Assembly: GCA_002716825.1 (NCBI GenBank) | Contig: PBCC01000001.1 | Span: 55,254 to 119,253 of the forward strand | Source of the DNA: Halobacteriovorax sp. | GTDB lineage: Bacteria > Bdellovibrionota > Bacteriovoracia > Bacteriovoracales > Bacteriovoracaceae | Direction: 5' to 3' | Length of the DNA: 64,000 nucleotides | Shown: positions 31,841 to 40,318 of the stretch, one piece after another | Layout: each line of letters opens with the position of its first letter | How positions within the stretch are numbered: the stretch's first letter is position 1 | Notes under the pieces: generated by a model | Databases searched by the model: none | Told to the model about the DNA's origin: nothing | What the model saw: only the letters and a program-made list of their open reading frames with translations | Program-made: the position numbers and the translations under genes

Positions 31841-32524
31841 ATGAAAATATTTTTACTTACAATTCTCTTATCATTTTCTTCAGTTATGGCAGACGAGTCA
31901 GGCATTAAAGTTAGTGGCACAGGTGAAGTTAAGACCACGCCCGATATCGCTTCGATCTCATTTGCCATCAACACAGTCGCTACGAGTGCTAGCGCTGCTC
32001 AAAAAGAGAATGCGAAAATAACAAATAGTGTAGTTTCTAAGCTTAAAGCTGCCAACGTCGCAACTAAAGATATTCAGACGTCAGGCTTTCATGTTGGGCC
32101 CGAGTACGAATATAAAAATAGTCGCAGAACTTTGAAAGGGCATAGGGTCACTCACTCATTTAATGTAACGATCAGAAAAACAGCCAACCTTGGCGATATC
32201 ATTGATGATCTGACACAAAAAGCCGGTGAAGCTATAGCTATTAATAATATTGGCTTTGGTGTTTCAGATGATGAGCCCCTTAAAATGAGAAGCCTCGAAC
32301 TTAGTGTCGAGAATGCAAGAAAAAAGGCTGAAGTTTTGGCCAAAGCAGCAGGCGTGAAGCTTGGCGATATAGAGTCTATTGAAGAGCAATCAAGTTCTAT
32401 TGTCGTTCCTATGCGTGGCATGGAAATGATGAAAGCAGCATCGGCCGATGCTGCTACTCATATTGAATCTGGTGAAGTGGGAGTGAACTCCAATGTCAGA
32501 GATCACTTTAAAATCAAAGATTAG
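31841..32524 (+). CDS. SIMPL domain (DUF541) periplasmic protein
   Basis: ATG 31841 gives the signal peptide MKIFLLTILLSFSSVMA (cut after VMA). The SIMPL/DUF541 domain follows: IKVSGTGEVKTTPDIASISFAI, TKDIQTSGFHVGPEYEYK, and LSVENARKKAEVLAKAAGVKLGDI with the family's characteristic Ala/Lys helix. Members are periplasmic (for example YggE, linked to oxidative stress). A longer in-frame start overlaps aqpZ and is rejected. Its stop overlaps the end of the convergent 1,172-aa gene by 4 nt. Confidence 0.88.
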   Translation: MKIFLLTILLSFSSVMADESGIKVSGTGEVKTTPDIASISFAINTVATSASAAQKENAKITNSVVSKLKAANVATKDIQTSGFHVGPEYEYKNSRRTLKGHRVTHSFNVTIRKTANLGDIIDDLTQKAGEAIAINNIGFGVSDDEPLKMRSLELSVENARKKAEVLAKAAGVKLGDIESIEEQSSSIVVPMRGMEMMKAASADAATHIESGEVGVNSNVRDHFKIKD

Positions 32525-35500
32525 TTATTAAACTTAGTAACCCAAGCCTTTAGGCGAGTCCAAGCTTCCTGTGAAAACTTTGCATCAGGAAAAGTTGCAT
32601 AGCTCCAGTCAGTTGGTCCTTTCGCAATAATCTTAGCATTATTCGCTTGGTACTTTGCCTGGTAAACAGACATGAGTCTCTCAATATAGTTGGTCGCTAA
32701 GTGCTGTGACCTTGCTCTCATGTCATCGATATACGTAACTTGATTGGACACACCCATGGCATCGAGTTTATCGATAAGTCTTTGCATATTGCCGTGAAGA
32801 ACCAGTCCCGCTGCGGCCAGGTACATCGTCTCAACACCAGCAACAGTAAGCTGGCGCTTGGCCTGATCACCGGCGCGAGCTGCCGATTGAAGCCCCAAAA
32901 CGGCGTCAACAATATTTTGATCCTGTTCTATGATTGAGGCAAGAGCGTCGTAACGACCGGCCATGGCGATCAAGCGAGGGTAGAGTGCCATCTTCGTAAT
33001 ATCTGTGGCATAGAATAAACGATCCCAAAGCTCTAAACGATTAAGCTTTCTAACAAGCTCAGTTGGATTTCTCTCATTCAGGTATGGAGCAAAAAGCTTC
33101 ATCGCCTCGTCCATAACCCAAGCTAGCTCGGCTTTATCAACTGCTGCTAGGTTACCAATAGTCTGTAGATCAACACTGAGTTTTTGAGTATTTGGGTTAA
33201 CTGTCAGCCCAAGCGCTTTGCCATTGTAGCTATGACCTTGAAGTAGCTTCACATCAAAGGCTACCCCCATCATATGTGGGTTGAGTTGGATAAGAAGCTC
33301 TTCATCGTGAACAAGCACTTTGACGAATTGGTTAAGGTGAACTCCGCCAAGAACAGTATTGCCATTCTTGCTTGGGTCCTTCTCATTTAAGTAGCCTGCA
33401 GCGAACTTAAGAATGATCTTTTTAAGTTTTCTGGCAATTGTCGAAGAACCGAAGTTAAGTCCACCAATAAGATTGACAGCGCGATCAAGCACACCAAGAT
33501 CACCGTTGGCATTAGCCTTCACTGCGCGAAGATCAAAACGTAGAAGCTCATCACCTAAGAAGACTTCATTTGGAGCAAGCTTAATCTCATCTTTATACTT
33601 ACTGACGGGCTCAACAGAAAGTGCCATCTCAGCAGAAAGACTTAGGGTCTTTCTATCAACAGGCCATGTTTCACCAAACCAACGTGATGGGTTGTACCAG
33701 CCGCGCTTAGATTTTTTCACATGAGTCAACGTAATATTAACTCCAAGTACACCATCGCGAACAGCGCTAAGCCCCATGTCGCGAACTAAGTAACTTTCAA
33801 ACTCTTCGTCTTTCTTAAGCTCATCTTCAACAACTTTGTTTTGCTGAGTTGCTGCATCAGAGAGAATCCTATTGGTTAGTTTTTCAAAACTTGAGAGATT
33901 GATTTCTACTCCAAGATCTCTTGGGGCGCGTCCTTTTGACTCATCAATGCCAGCGAAGTTTTGTCCGTCACTATATTCAGCGCGAGTAAACAGACTTTGA
34001 ACATAAGACTTTGATCGCTTGCCATATCCAAGACTTAAGTCAAGGAAGGTATTGTTAAGCTTCTTATCAAAGACAGCCTCGATATTCCAAACCTGAACAT
34101 TGTTTTCAGTTGCAACAATTGTATCCGAAACAACTCTTGGATCGAGCTTAAGCATTAAGAGATCACTTTCGGGATCATGTTTGACTAGATTTTTAAACAA
34201 GAGCTCAGTTTTACCTGCAACATACTCTCTGCCAGCTACTAAGAATGGGTTCTTATCAATATCGATGCGTGCGACATCAACGAGCGATCTTAGAATCTGC
34301 TCAGGAGAATCTCCAACTCGAGCACTTGCGTAAATTTGGCTTTGGCCTTGAATTTTTGTTAGTACTTTTTGGTGAGCATTTTCAATTTCAACCGCTGGAG
34401 CCTCATCAGATGGCTGATCAATCAATGTTGTAATAAGTGTTTGCGCTACGGCCATCTTGATATAGTTAGCAAGCTGAGCACCATGAGAATTTGAATGATC
34501 CATCCAAATGCGTTGTGATCCTTCAAAAAGTGAAATCTTATCTAAATCAATACCAAGCCAGCTATTATCCATCATATGCAAACGAATGGTGGCTTCAAAA
34601 GGAACACCTGCTCCCCAAGTTTTTTCATCGGCGCGCATTCTCTCATTAGGCCATTCAATATCTTCGCCTTCAAGTCCAATGGCCATAAGTACATTGATAT
34701 CAATATTCATGCGTCCGCGAATAACAAGTCCAGGAACTTGTGGAGCGATAACTAAGTGAATATCGGTGAATAGTTTTTCACCTTCAAAATCGACGTCTCT
34801 AAAGAAACGAACAGCTTGATTGAGGGCGTCTTGTGAAATTCTTTTTTCAAGAAATGGTTTGCCATTACCTGCGACACCACCATTTTGCAGACTAGAAGTA
34901 ATGAAATTTCTGCGTTTGACCTCAGTCATGGCCGAAACGACGTGTTCGTAGGCTTCTTTTACAAATAAGTAATGTGTATTTTCTGGATCAGCTTTAAAAA
35001 CTGGATTTGAGAGACTTAATATTTCTCTCGCTCTTCTCATTAGAGTTGGATGGATATCATTAATTTCGGATTCAAGGCGTGGCTCGAGAGCTCCTAGTCT
35101 AAAATCATTTCTTGTAGAAGTTACTAATTGTTGAAAGTGAGTACTAAGGGCGGCGAGATCAGAGAATTTAGTATAAAGCTCTGATCTAACTTCTTCTAAG
35201 CTTCTGGCGTCGTGATCAAGACGATCTTTAAGTGCTGCAAACCAACTTGAATCCGGTTTATTAAGTCCAGCTTCCACACGAAGCATGACACGATCTTGAG
35301 TTCCTTTAAAAACAACAGGACCTACAAACCATAGGCGTAGATCTTCGATACCAGCGTAAGCATCAAGGCCAGCGATTTGTGCTAGATCTAACTTAAAAGC
35401 CACTGAGCGATCGCGAAAGCGGAGCTCTTTTCTTTCAATAAAGCGCTTAAGCTTTAGATTGATATTTTCATCTTCATTATCAGCAATCTCTGGCTTTACA

Positions 35501-36039
35501 TCCATGGCCCAATTCATGAAGCTGGTGTTCATCATAATGTTGGCGGTAAAATTACCAATCACGTTCATGGCCTCGAGATAGCTCATCTCGCCAATTTTTA
35601 GTTCAACAAATTCGATTTGGAAAAAACGTGTAAGCGCTAAAACGCGCGCCGAAGGTAATTTGAAAGCGGCACGAAAGTGGTGCATGACAGGCACGGCTTC
35701 AGAGCCAGCAATGTCTTGAAGATCTCTGAGGATATCAGCGGGAATTTCAATATCACCTTCTAGGATGACTAGGTTTTGCATGGGATCGAATTCAATGCGT
35801 GGAAGTGCCTTAATCGGAGAGCCATCGGCCAAGAGAGCTTGGCGCATCTGCTGCTTCACAAATTCAATCGGTAAGTTAAGAGTGACGAGTGACTCTTCCG
35901 TAATATCTGGATTTTCAATCACACGCTCTTGTCTTTGATCAAGCGCTGTGAAGTCGTAAATAATACGAGCTTGCGCGCTGGACATCAGCATTGTGAGTAG
36001 AAGTGATAGGCCTATTAACCAAGACTTGCTGGTTTTCAT
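32521..36039 (-). CDS. Very large exported protein (1,172 aa), function unknown
   Basis: Signal peptide MKTSKSWLIGLSLLLTMLMSSAQA with AQA cleavage. The rest is soluble, without membrane helices, and has alternating beta-rich and helical blocks (for example PQVPGLVIRGRMNIDINVLM, IWNIEAVFDKKLNNTFLDLSLGYGKRSKS). No catalytic motif was recognised. It is probably a large periplasmic or surface protein specific to this lineage. The strand-rich repeats recall lipid-transfer proteins such as AsmA/TamB, but this is only a resemblance. It is monocistronic and convergent with the SIMPL gene. Confidence 0.75.
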   Translation of the reverse strand: MKTSKSWLIGLSLLLTMLMSSAQARIIYDFTALDQRQERVIENPDITEESLVTLNLPIEFVKQQMRQALLADGSPIKALPRIEFDPMQNLVILEGDIEIPADILRDLQDIAGSEAVPVMHHFRAAFKLPSARVLALTRFFQIEFVELKIGEMSYLEAMNVIGNFTANIMMNTSFMNWAMDVKPEIADNEDENINLKLKRFIERKELRFRDRSVAFKLDLAQIAGLDAYAGIEDLRLWFVGPVVFKGTQDRVMLRVEAGLNKPDSSWFAALKDRLDHDARSLEEVRSELYTKFSDLAALSTHFQQLVTSTRNDFRLGALEPRLESEINDIHPTLMRRAREILSLSNPVFKADPENTHYLFVKEAYEHVVSAMTEVKRRNFITSSLQNGGVAGNGKPFLEKRISQDALNQAVRFFRDVDFEGEKLFTDIHLVIAPQVPGLVIRGRMNIDINVLMAIGLEGEDIEWPNERMRADEKTWGAGVPFEATIRLHMMDNSWLGIDLDKISLFEGSQRIWMDHSNSHGAQLANYIKMAVAQTLITTLIDQPSDEAPAVEIENAHQKVLTKIQGQSQIYASARVGDSPEQILRSLVDVARIDIDKNPFLVAGREYVAGKTELLFKNLVKHDPESDLLMLKLDPRVVSDTIVATENNVQVWNIEAVFDKKLNNTFLDLSLGYGKRSKSYVQSLFTRAEYSDGQNFAGIDESKGRAPRDLGVEINLSSFEKLTNRILSDAATQQNKVVEDELKKDEEFESYLVRDMGLSAVRDGVLGVNITLTHVKKSKRGWYNPSRWFGETWPVDRKTLSLSAEMALSVEPVSKYKDEIKLAPNEVFLGDELLRFDLRAVKANANGDLGVLDRAVNLIGGLNFGSSTIARKLKKIILKFAAGYLNEKDPSKNGNTVLGGVHLNQFVKVLVHDEELLIQLNPHMMGVAFDVKLLQGHSYNGKALGLTVNPNTQKLSVDLQTIGNLAAVDKAELAWVMDEAMKLFAPYLNERNPTELVRKLNRLELWDRLFYATDITKMALYPRLIAMAGRYDALASIIEQDQNIVDAVLGLQSAARAGDQAKRQLTVAGVETMYLAAAGLVLHGNMQRLIDKLDAMGVSNQVTYIDDMRARSQHLATNYIERLMSVYQAKYQANNAKIIAKGPTDWSYATFPDAKFSQEAWTRLKAWVTKFNN

Positions 36040-36144
36040 ATTTTTGCTCCAAAGCGGTTTGAAGCGTAAAATTGCAAAAAAGAGGCCGAGTTATTTGATG
36101 TAAAATTGAGAGGTTAGACGGAAAAAGTGTTTAAGCTTTATACA

Positions 36145-37320
36145 CTAGATCTGAAACCTATAGATGCCTTTTGGGCCACTAAGCCAAGTGGCGAGGTAGC
36201 AACAGACGATGGCCGGAGCAAGGGTTTGAAGCCCAAAAAGCTCGGCCGCCATAATGGCACATGCAAGTGGCGTTTTAGATGCGGCGGCAAAAACGGATGC
36301 GAAACCAAGTGCGACAAATAACGATGTGGAGACCGGAAGGTACAGCGCAAGCACGCTCGCCGCAGTCGCACCGATAAATGCTAGGGGAGTGAACTCGCCA
36401 CCTTTAAAACCAATCGAAATCGTGAGAACGGTAAAGAAGATCTTAAGCAGAGGGGTGGACCAGTGAAGATTGTGATCAAAAGCCGAGACAATAATATCCA
36501 AACCAAGACCATTATACTGTCCACTACCTTCAAGCTTGAATAAAAGTATAAGGAGAATTGAGACAATGACGACTCTGGCGTAGTTCGAACTGATAAGCCG
36601 AGGCAGCTTTGTTTCAAGCAGATGAACACTCGCAATAAAGGTTCGGGCCAAGAGTGCGCATACAATAGCTAGAAGTGGGATGTAGAAAGTAAGTGAGGGA
36701 TTAAAATAAAACTCGACCTGCGGGTAAATGGTATGAGGGGCATCTGTTAAGTGAATGATAAGATAGCCAGAAGCGGCGGCAGCTAAACTCTCTAAAAGTG
36801 CGATAGGTTTAATTTTACCAATTCTTAGCACTTCCATACCAAATAGAGCACCTGCTAACGGTGCGCCGATGGCGGTACCAAAACCAGCTCCCATTCCTGC
36901 GATTAATAAGCGGCGTCTTCTTGCTGGGTCAACGCTTAATCTTTTTGCAATCGCTTCTGCAAGACTAGCCCCCATTTGAACTGCGGTTCCTTCTCGACCG
37001 GCCGAGCCGCCAAAAAGGTGAGTAAGCACTGTCGTTAAAAAAATAAGTGGTGCCATGACAATGGGGATATCTTTTTTAGGTGAGTTGATCTCATCAATCA
37101 CTAAGTGATTACCTTGAGCCGCGAGCTTTCCAAATTGCGAGTACAAAAATATTGTAAAAGCTCCGGCCATTGGCAGAGCATAAAGAAGGTCACTATTTCC
37201 AGAAAACGTGCTAGCGGCAAAAGCTAGGGCGTAGAGAAAGGCGGCCGACGCTAGACCTGCGAGGCTTCCCACTAAAACACCGTCAAATAGGCTTAAACCT
37301 AGCTTTAAATGTAATTTCAT
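36145..37320 (-). CDS. ClC-family chloride/fluoride transporter
   Basis: A ClC fold of 391 aa with about ten membrane helices and no CBS domain. Signatures: GGSAGREGTAVQMGASLAE (about 104-122, gating Glu), GMGAGFGTAIGAPLAGALFGMEVL (about 142-165) and FKGGEFTPLAFIGA (about 308-321). Instead of GSGIP, the first selectivity segment reads QGNHLVIDEI, which I associate with the fluoride-exporting CLC-F branch. No fluoride riboswitch was seen upstream (37321-37434). Inner-membrane F-/Cl- efflux or H+ antiport is likely. Confidence 0.88.
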   Translation of the reverse strand: MKLHLKLGLSLFDGVLVGSLAGLASAAFLYALAFAASTFSGNSDLLYALPMAGAFTIFLYSQFGKLAAQGNHLVIDEINSPKKDIPIVMAPLIFLTTVLTHLFGGSAGREGTAVQMGASLAEAIAKRLSVDPARRRRLLIAGMGAGFGTAIGAPLAGALFGMEVLRIGKIKPIALLESLAAAASGYLIIHLTDAPHTIYPQVEFYFNPSLTFYIPLLAIVCALLARTFIASVHLLETKLPRLISSNYARVVIVSILLILLFKLEGSGQYNGLGLDIIVSAFDHNLHWSTPLLKIFFTVLTISIGFKGGEFTPLAFIGATAASVLALYLPVSTSLFVALGFASVFAAASKTPLACAIMAAELFGLQTLAPAIVCCYLATWLSGPKGIYRFQI

Positions 37321-37434
37321 TTAATCAATAACCTAGTTTCGAAGTCTTAGTGATAAGTATTTTTTACAAGCTTCCATTTATTTTAGTCTCAGATGCTAAG
37401 AATTGCACATCAAAGTTAAAATTGGGGGACTGAG

Positions 37435-38010
37435 ATGAAAAATGTATTTACCGCTGCCGTGATTTCCATGCTTGCGCTATCAGTTCAAGCTGATGTTATT
37501 CCACTAGATGCTAAGGCTATTGATCTAGGTAATATTTCTAATGCCGAAACAAATATGGCCGTGATTAAGGACTTCAGCTTTACAAGAACAGCTGATACGC
37601 CAAAAAAAGTTACTATTAAGTATGAAGTTAATTTTCTAAAAGAAGATTGTACTCAGTACGAAGTACAAACTGAAGAAATTCCAGAGTTTAAAAAAGTTGT
37701 ATGTGAAGCTAGTAACGGTGGAAGCTTTCTTTGCGAAGAAAAAATCTTTAGTGGACTTTATAATGCTAAAACAGAATGTGTGGCCAAGGGTTCAACACGC
37801 TTAAGCTCAAAAGGCGAAGTGGTGCTTAACTTCTCAAAGGCTGTTAAGCTTGCACCTGGTGCCTCTGAAGTTGTGTCAGTAAACCTTTCACAAAAGAATA
37901 TGAATGAGGAATCAACTAAAGCCGTTGGTCGCGTTGAGCAGAGTCATTCTCTTTATGAAGTGAAAAACTCACGTTTTGGTAAGAATCAGATTAACTACAA
38001 AGCTCTTTAA
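37435..38010 (+). CDS. Secreted protein (191 aa)
   Basis: Signal peptide MKNVFTAAVISMLALSVQA with VQA cleavage. The mature protein is predicted beta-rich with four or five Cys (EDCTQYE, VVCEAS, FLCEEK, TECVAK), suggesting disulphides and a periplasmic or extracellular location. No family recognised. ATG 37435 is preceded by GGGGGACTGAG. It is followed by a strong terminator at 38041, located inside the convergent gene. Confidence 0.75.
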   Translation: MKNVFTAAVISMLALSVQADVIPLDAKAIDLGNISNAETNMAVIKDFSFTRTADTPKKVTIKYEVNFLKEDCTQYEVQTEEIPEFKKVVCEASNGGSFLCEEKIFSGLYNAKTECVAKGSTRLSSKGEVVLNFSKAVKLAPGASEVVSVNLSQKNMNEESTKAVGRVEQSHSLYEVKNSRFGKNQINYKAL

Positions 38011-39476
38011 TTAGTAACAAAAGATATAAACTCTTTTGAAAGGCACTCAATAGAGTGCCTTTTTTTTGCTGAAAATCGCTCCAGTGTTTTAGTCGCAAAT
38101 GCCATCCGGTACTGCTTTTGGAAAAAATCTTTGTGTGTTGAGATAAAGTTCCAATACAGTGCATCTAAGATTTCACAACTCTCATCTTTGGGCCATCCCA
38201 TCTTTATAAGGTAGTTCGAACTACAGATATAGGGTTTGGTCGCAAAAATTCCTCCATCTGAAAATTGTGACATGCCAAATACATTGGGTCCCATCACCCA
38301 ATCTGAGCTGTCACTAAACATCTCCATAAACCAACGATAGACCTCTTTGGGATGAGTTCCGCACAAAAGCATGATATTTCCTAAAATCATCAGCCTCTCA
38401 ATATGGTGAGCATAGGACAGTCGATCAACCTTCTTAATGACAAAATCCAGAACGCCAAGACCAGTGTTTCCTTGGTACCAGCGGTCGTTAAGATTTGCTT
38501 GGTGATTAAAGAAATTTGTTTTTTGCTGAGTTTCATCAAAGTTTTGGTAGATTCCCCTTACAAACTCTCGCCAACCAATAATCTGCCTAATAAACCCCTC
38601 ATGGGAGGCAAGCTTTGTTTTGCCTTCAGCAAAAGCAAGCTGAGCTTGATCAATAACTTCACTAGGTAGGAGCAGGCCTATGTTTAACATGGGCGCAATT
38701 GTAGAGTGAAATAATTGATCTCCTTTGGGAGTGATTGCATCTTCATATGTCCCAAAGTCATAGTATCTAAAATCAATAAAGTCTTTTAGCCACTTTTGAG
38801 CGGAGGCTCTAGTGTAGGGAATCCAATAATTTTTTAAGTCGCCAGGATGATCCGAGAAGTTTTCATTAACCAATCGTTTGACTTCTTCTGTTTGTAGAGA
38901 GGTTTGAATTGCTTTGATGTCCGGAGGCAGGCTTAGCCCTTTGGGGATTCTCTTTCTGTTTTCTTCATCAAAACTCCATTTTCCCCCTGTAGGGCCATCA
39001 CCCTCGATCAATATATTAAGATTTTTTCTCTGATGCTCATAGAAAGTCTTCATAAAGGGGCGTTTGGTAGAGTCTAGGTACTGCTTAAATTCGTCTCGTG
39101 TCGTTAAAAAAAGAGGTGAGTGGTGGATGATAAATTTAATATTATTATTTCTGGCGAAATCAATCATTTGTTGTTCAAAGAACTTGTCTTCAATCTCATA
39201 GCTGTGAATCTTGTCTATCGACTTATTTTGTATCCAGTTTCTAAGATTTTCAAAAAAAGATGTTTCTGAAAAATTGTGATAGCTGACTTCTAATCCAGAT
39301 TGCATGAGTTCCTCTTTAAAGCTTCGCATACTCAAGAAGAAAAACATTATTTTAATTTTATGATACTTGAAATGAGATGCTAGACCTCTGTCTTCACTCA
39401 TAAAAATAGGAGCATTAAATCTCTTATAGAACTCTGGCGGAAATAATTGATTTCCAAGCGCAATGACTCCTTCCAT
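38007..39476 (-). CDS. Photolyase/cryptochrome-like protein (PhrB/FeS-BCP type)
   Basis: Matches the bacterial (6-4) photolyase/cryptochrome family from the N-terminal photolyase-related domain (HHSPLFLTTRDEF, FMKTFYEHQRKNLNIL) to the FAD/DNA-binding helical domain (HEGFIRQIIGWREFVRGIY, LSYAHHIERLMILGN, MGPNVFGMSQFSDGG, FATKPYICSSNYLIKM). The family repairs UV (6-4) photoproducts and carries a 4Fe4S cluster. Here the usual C-x-x-C loop after the KM helix seems shortened to WPKDESCEILDALYW, so the cluster may be incomplete. Length 489 aa. Its C-terminal codons contain the terminator of the convergent secreted-protein gene. Confidence 0.85.
   Translation of the reverse strand: MEGVIALGNQLFPPEFYKRFNAPIFMSEDRGLASHFKYHKIKIMFFFLSMRSFKEELMQSGLEVSYHNFSETSFFENLRNWIQNKSIDKIHSYEIEDKFFEQQMIDFARNNNIKFIIHHSPLFLTTRDEFKQYLDSTKRPFMKTFYEHQRKNLNILIEGDGPTGGKWSFDEENRKRIPKGLSLPPDIKAIQTSLQTEEVKRLVNENFSDHPGDLKNYWIPYTRASAQKWLKDFIDFRYYDFGTYEDAITPKGDQLFHSTIAPMLNIGLLLPSEVIDQAQLAFAEGKTKLASHEGFIRQIIGWREFVRGIYQNFDETQQKTNFFNHQANLNDRWYQGNTGLGVLDFVIKKVDRLSYAHHIERLMILGNIMLLCGTHPKEVYRWFMEMFSDSSDWVMGPNVFGMSQFSDGGIFATKPYICSSNYLIKMGWPKDESCEILDALYWNFISTHKDFFQKQYRMAFATKTLERFSAKKRHSIECLSKEFISFVTN
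38041..38067 (+). terminator. Perfect intrinsic terminator embedded in convergent CDS
   Basis: AGGCACTC (38041-38048), AATA loop, GAGTGCCT (38053-38060), then TTTTTTT. It serves the plus-strand secreted-protein gene while encoding RHSIECL near the C-terminus of the photolyase-like protein. Confidence 0.85.
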
Positions 39477-39591
39477 TTAATCTCCCAAACAGGTCGTTCA
39501 TCTACGCAATTCTATGCTTAGTCTAAGCCTTTCGCTGGAGTTGTGAATGTTTTGTCTATCGCTCTATTGCCAGAGCGTGATACAAATAATT

Positions 39592-40239
39592 ATGAGCAAC
39601 TTACACCTATGGGATAAATCAGATCTTGAGAACATGGAACAGCGCTTTAGGGCGCAGTTTGTGAACTCATTGCCGGGTTTAAAAACACCATTTTTAGTCG
39701 GCACACAAAACTCACAAGGTGCAACCAATCTCGCTATCGTGTCTTCAGTGACACACCTAGGCTCATCACCAGCGCTGATGTCGATGGTGATGCGGCCTAA
39801 TACAGTCGAGCGACATACGATCGAGAATCTTAAAGAAAATGGCTTCTACACCTTCAATGCGGTGGATATAAATTCAATTGCGAAAGCCCATCAGACTTCA
39901 GCTCGCTACCCAAGAGATATTTCTGAGTTTAAAGCCTGTGGTTTTAATGAGATTTGGGAGCCAGATTTTGAAGCACCATTTGTGAAAGAGAGTGTTTTGC
40001 AAATTGGTCTTAAGTTGGTCCAGATTCTTCATCTCGAGATCAATGGTTGCGATTTAGTGATTGGCGAGATCGTTATAGTCAAAGCGCCATTTCAATCTTT
40101 GAGTGATGATGGGTCGATCAATATTGATCAACTTGATCTTGCTAGTGTGAGTGGCTTGGATCGCTACCACAAAAGTCAAAAAGTGATGCGTCTAAGTTAC
40201 GCTAAGCCCGACTTAAAACCTTTAGTAATAGATAAATAA
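39592..40239 (+). CDS. Flavin reductase-like domain protein
   Basis: A split-barrel FMN-binding fold of the flavin reductase-like family: RFRAQFVNSLPGLKTPFLVGTQNSQGATNLAIVSS at the start, then SPALMSMVMRPNTVERHTIENLKENGFYTFNAV, and VKESVLQIGLKLVQILHLEINGCDLVIGEIV. It probably binds FMN and reduces it, or acts as an oxidoreductase partner. I prefer ATG 39592; an in-frame ATG 39547 has the better Shine-Dalgarno (TGGAG) but would add the unusual MFCLSLYCQSVIQII. It starts 116 bp after the photolyase-like gene, divergently. Confidence 0.8.
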   Translation: MSNLHLWDKSDLENMEQRFRAQFVNSLPGLKTPFLVGTQNSQGATNLAIVSSVTHLGSSPALMSMVMRPNTVERHTIENLKENGFYTFNAVDINSIAKAHQTSARYPRDISEFKACGFNEIWEPDFEAPFVKESVLQIGLKLVQILHLEINGCDLVIGEIVIVKAPFQSLSDDGSINIDQLDLASVSGLDRYHKSQKVMRLSYAKPDLKPLVIDK

Positions 40240-40318
40240 GTCAAAAAACTGTGATTTATTGCATATTTGGTGCCTTGCCGCTTGGTGATTATGGCATCAC
40301 AACTTAGAATAGAGCAGC

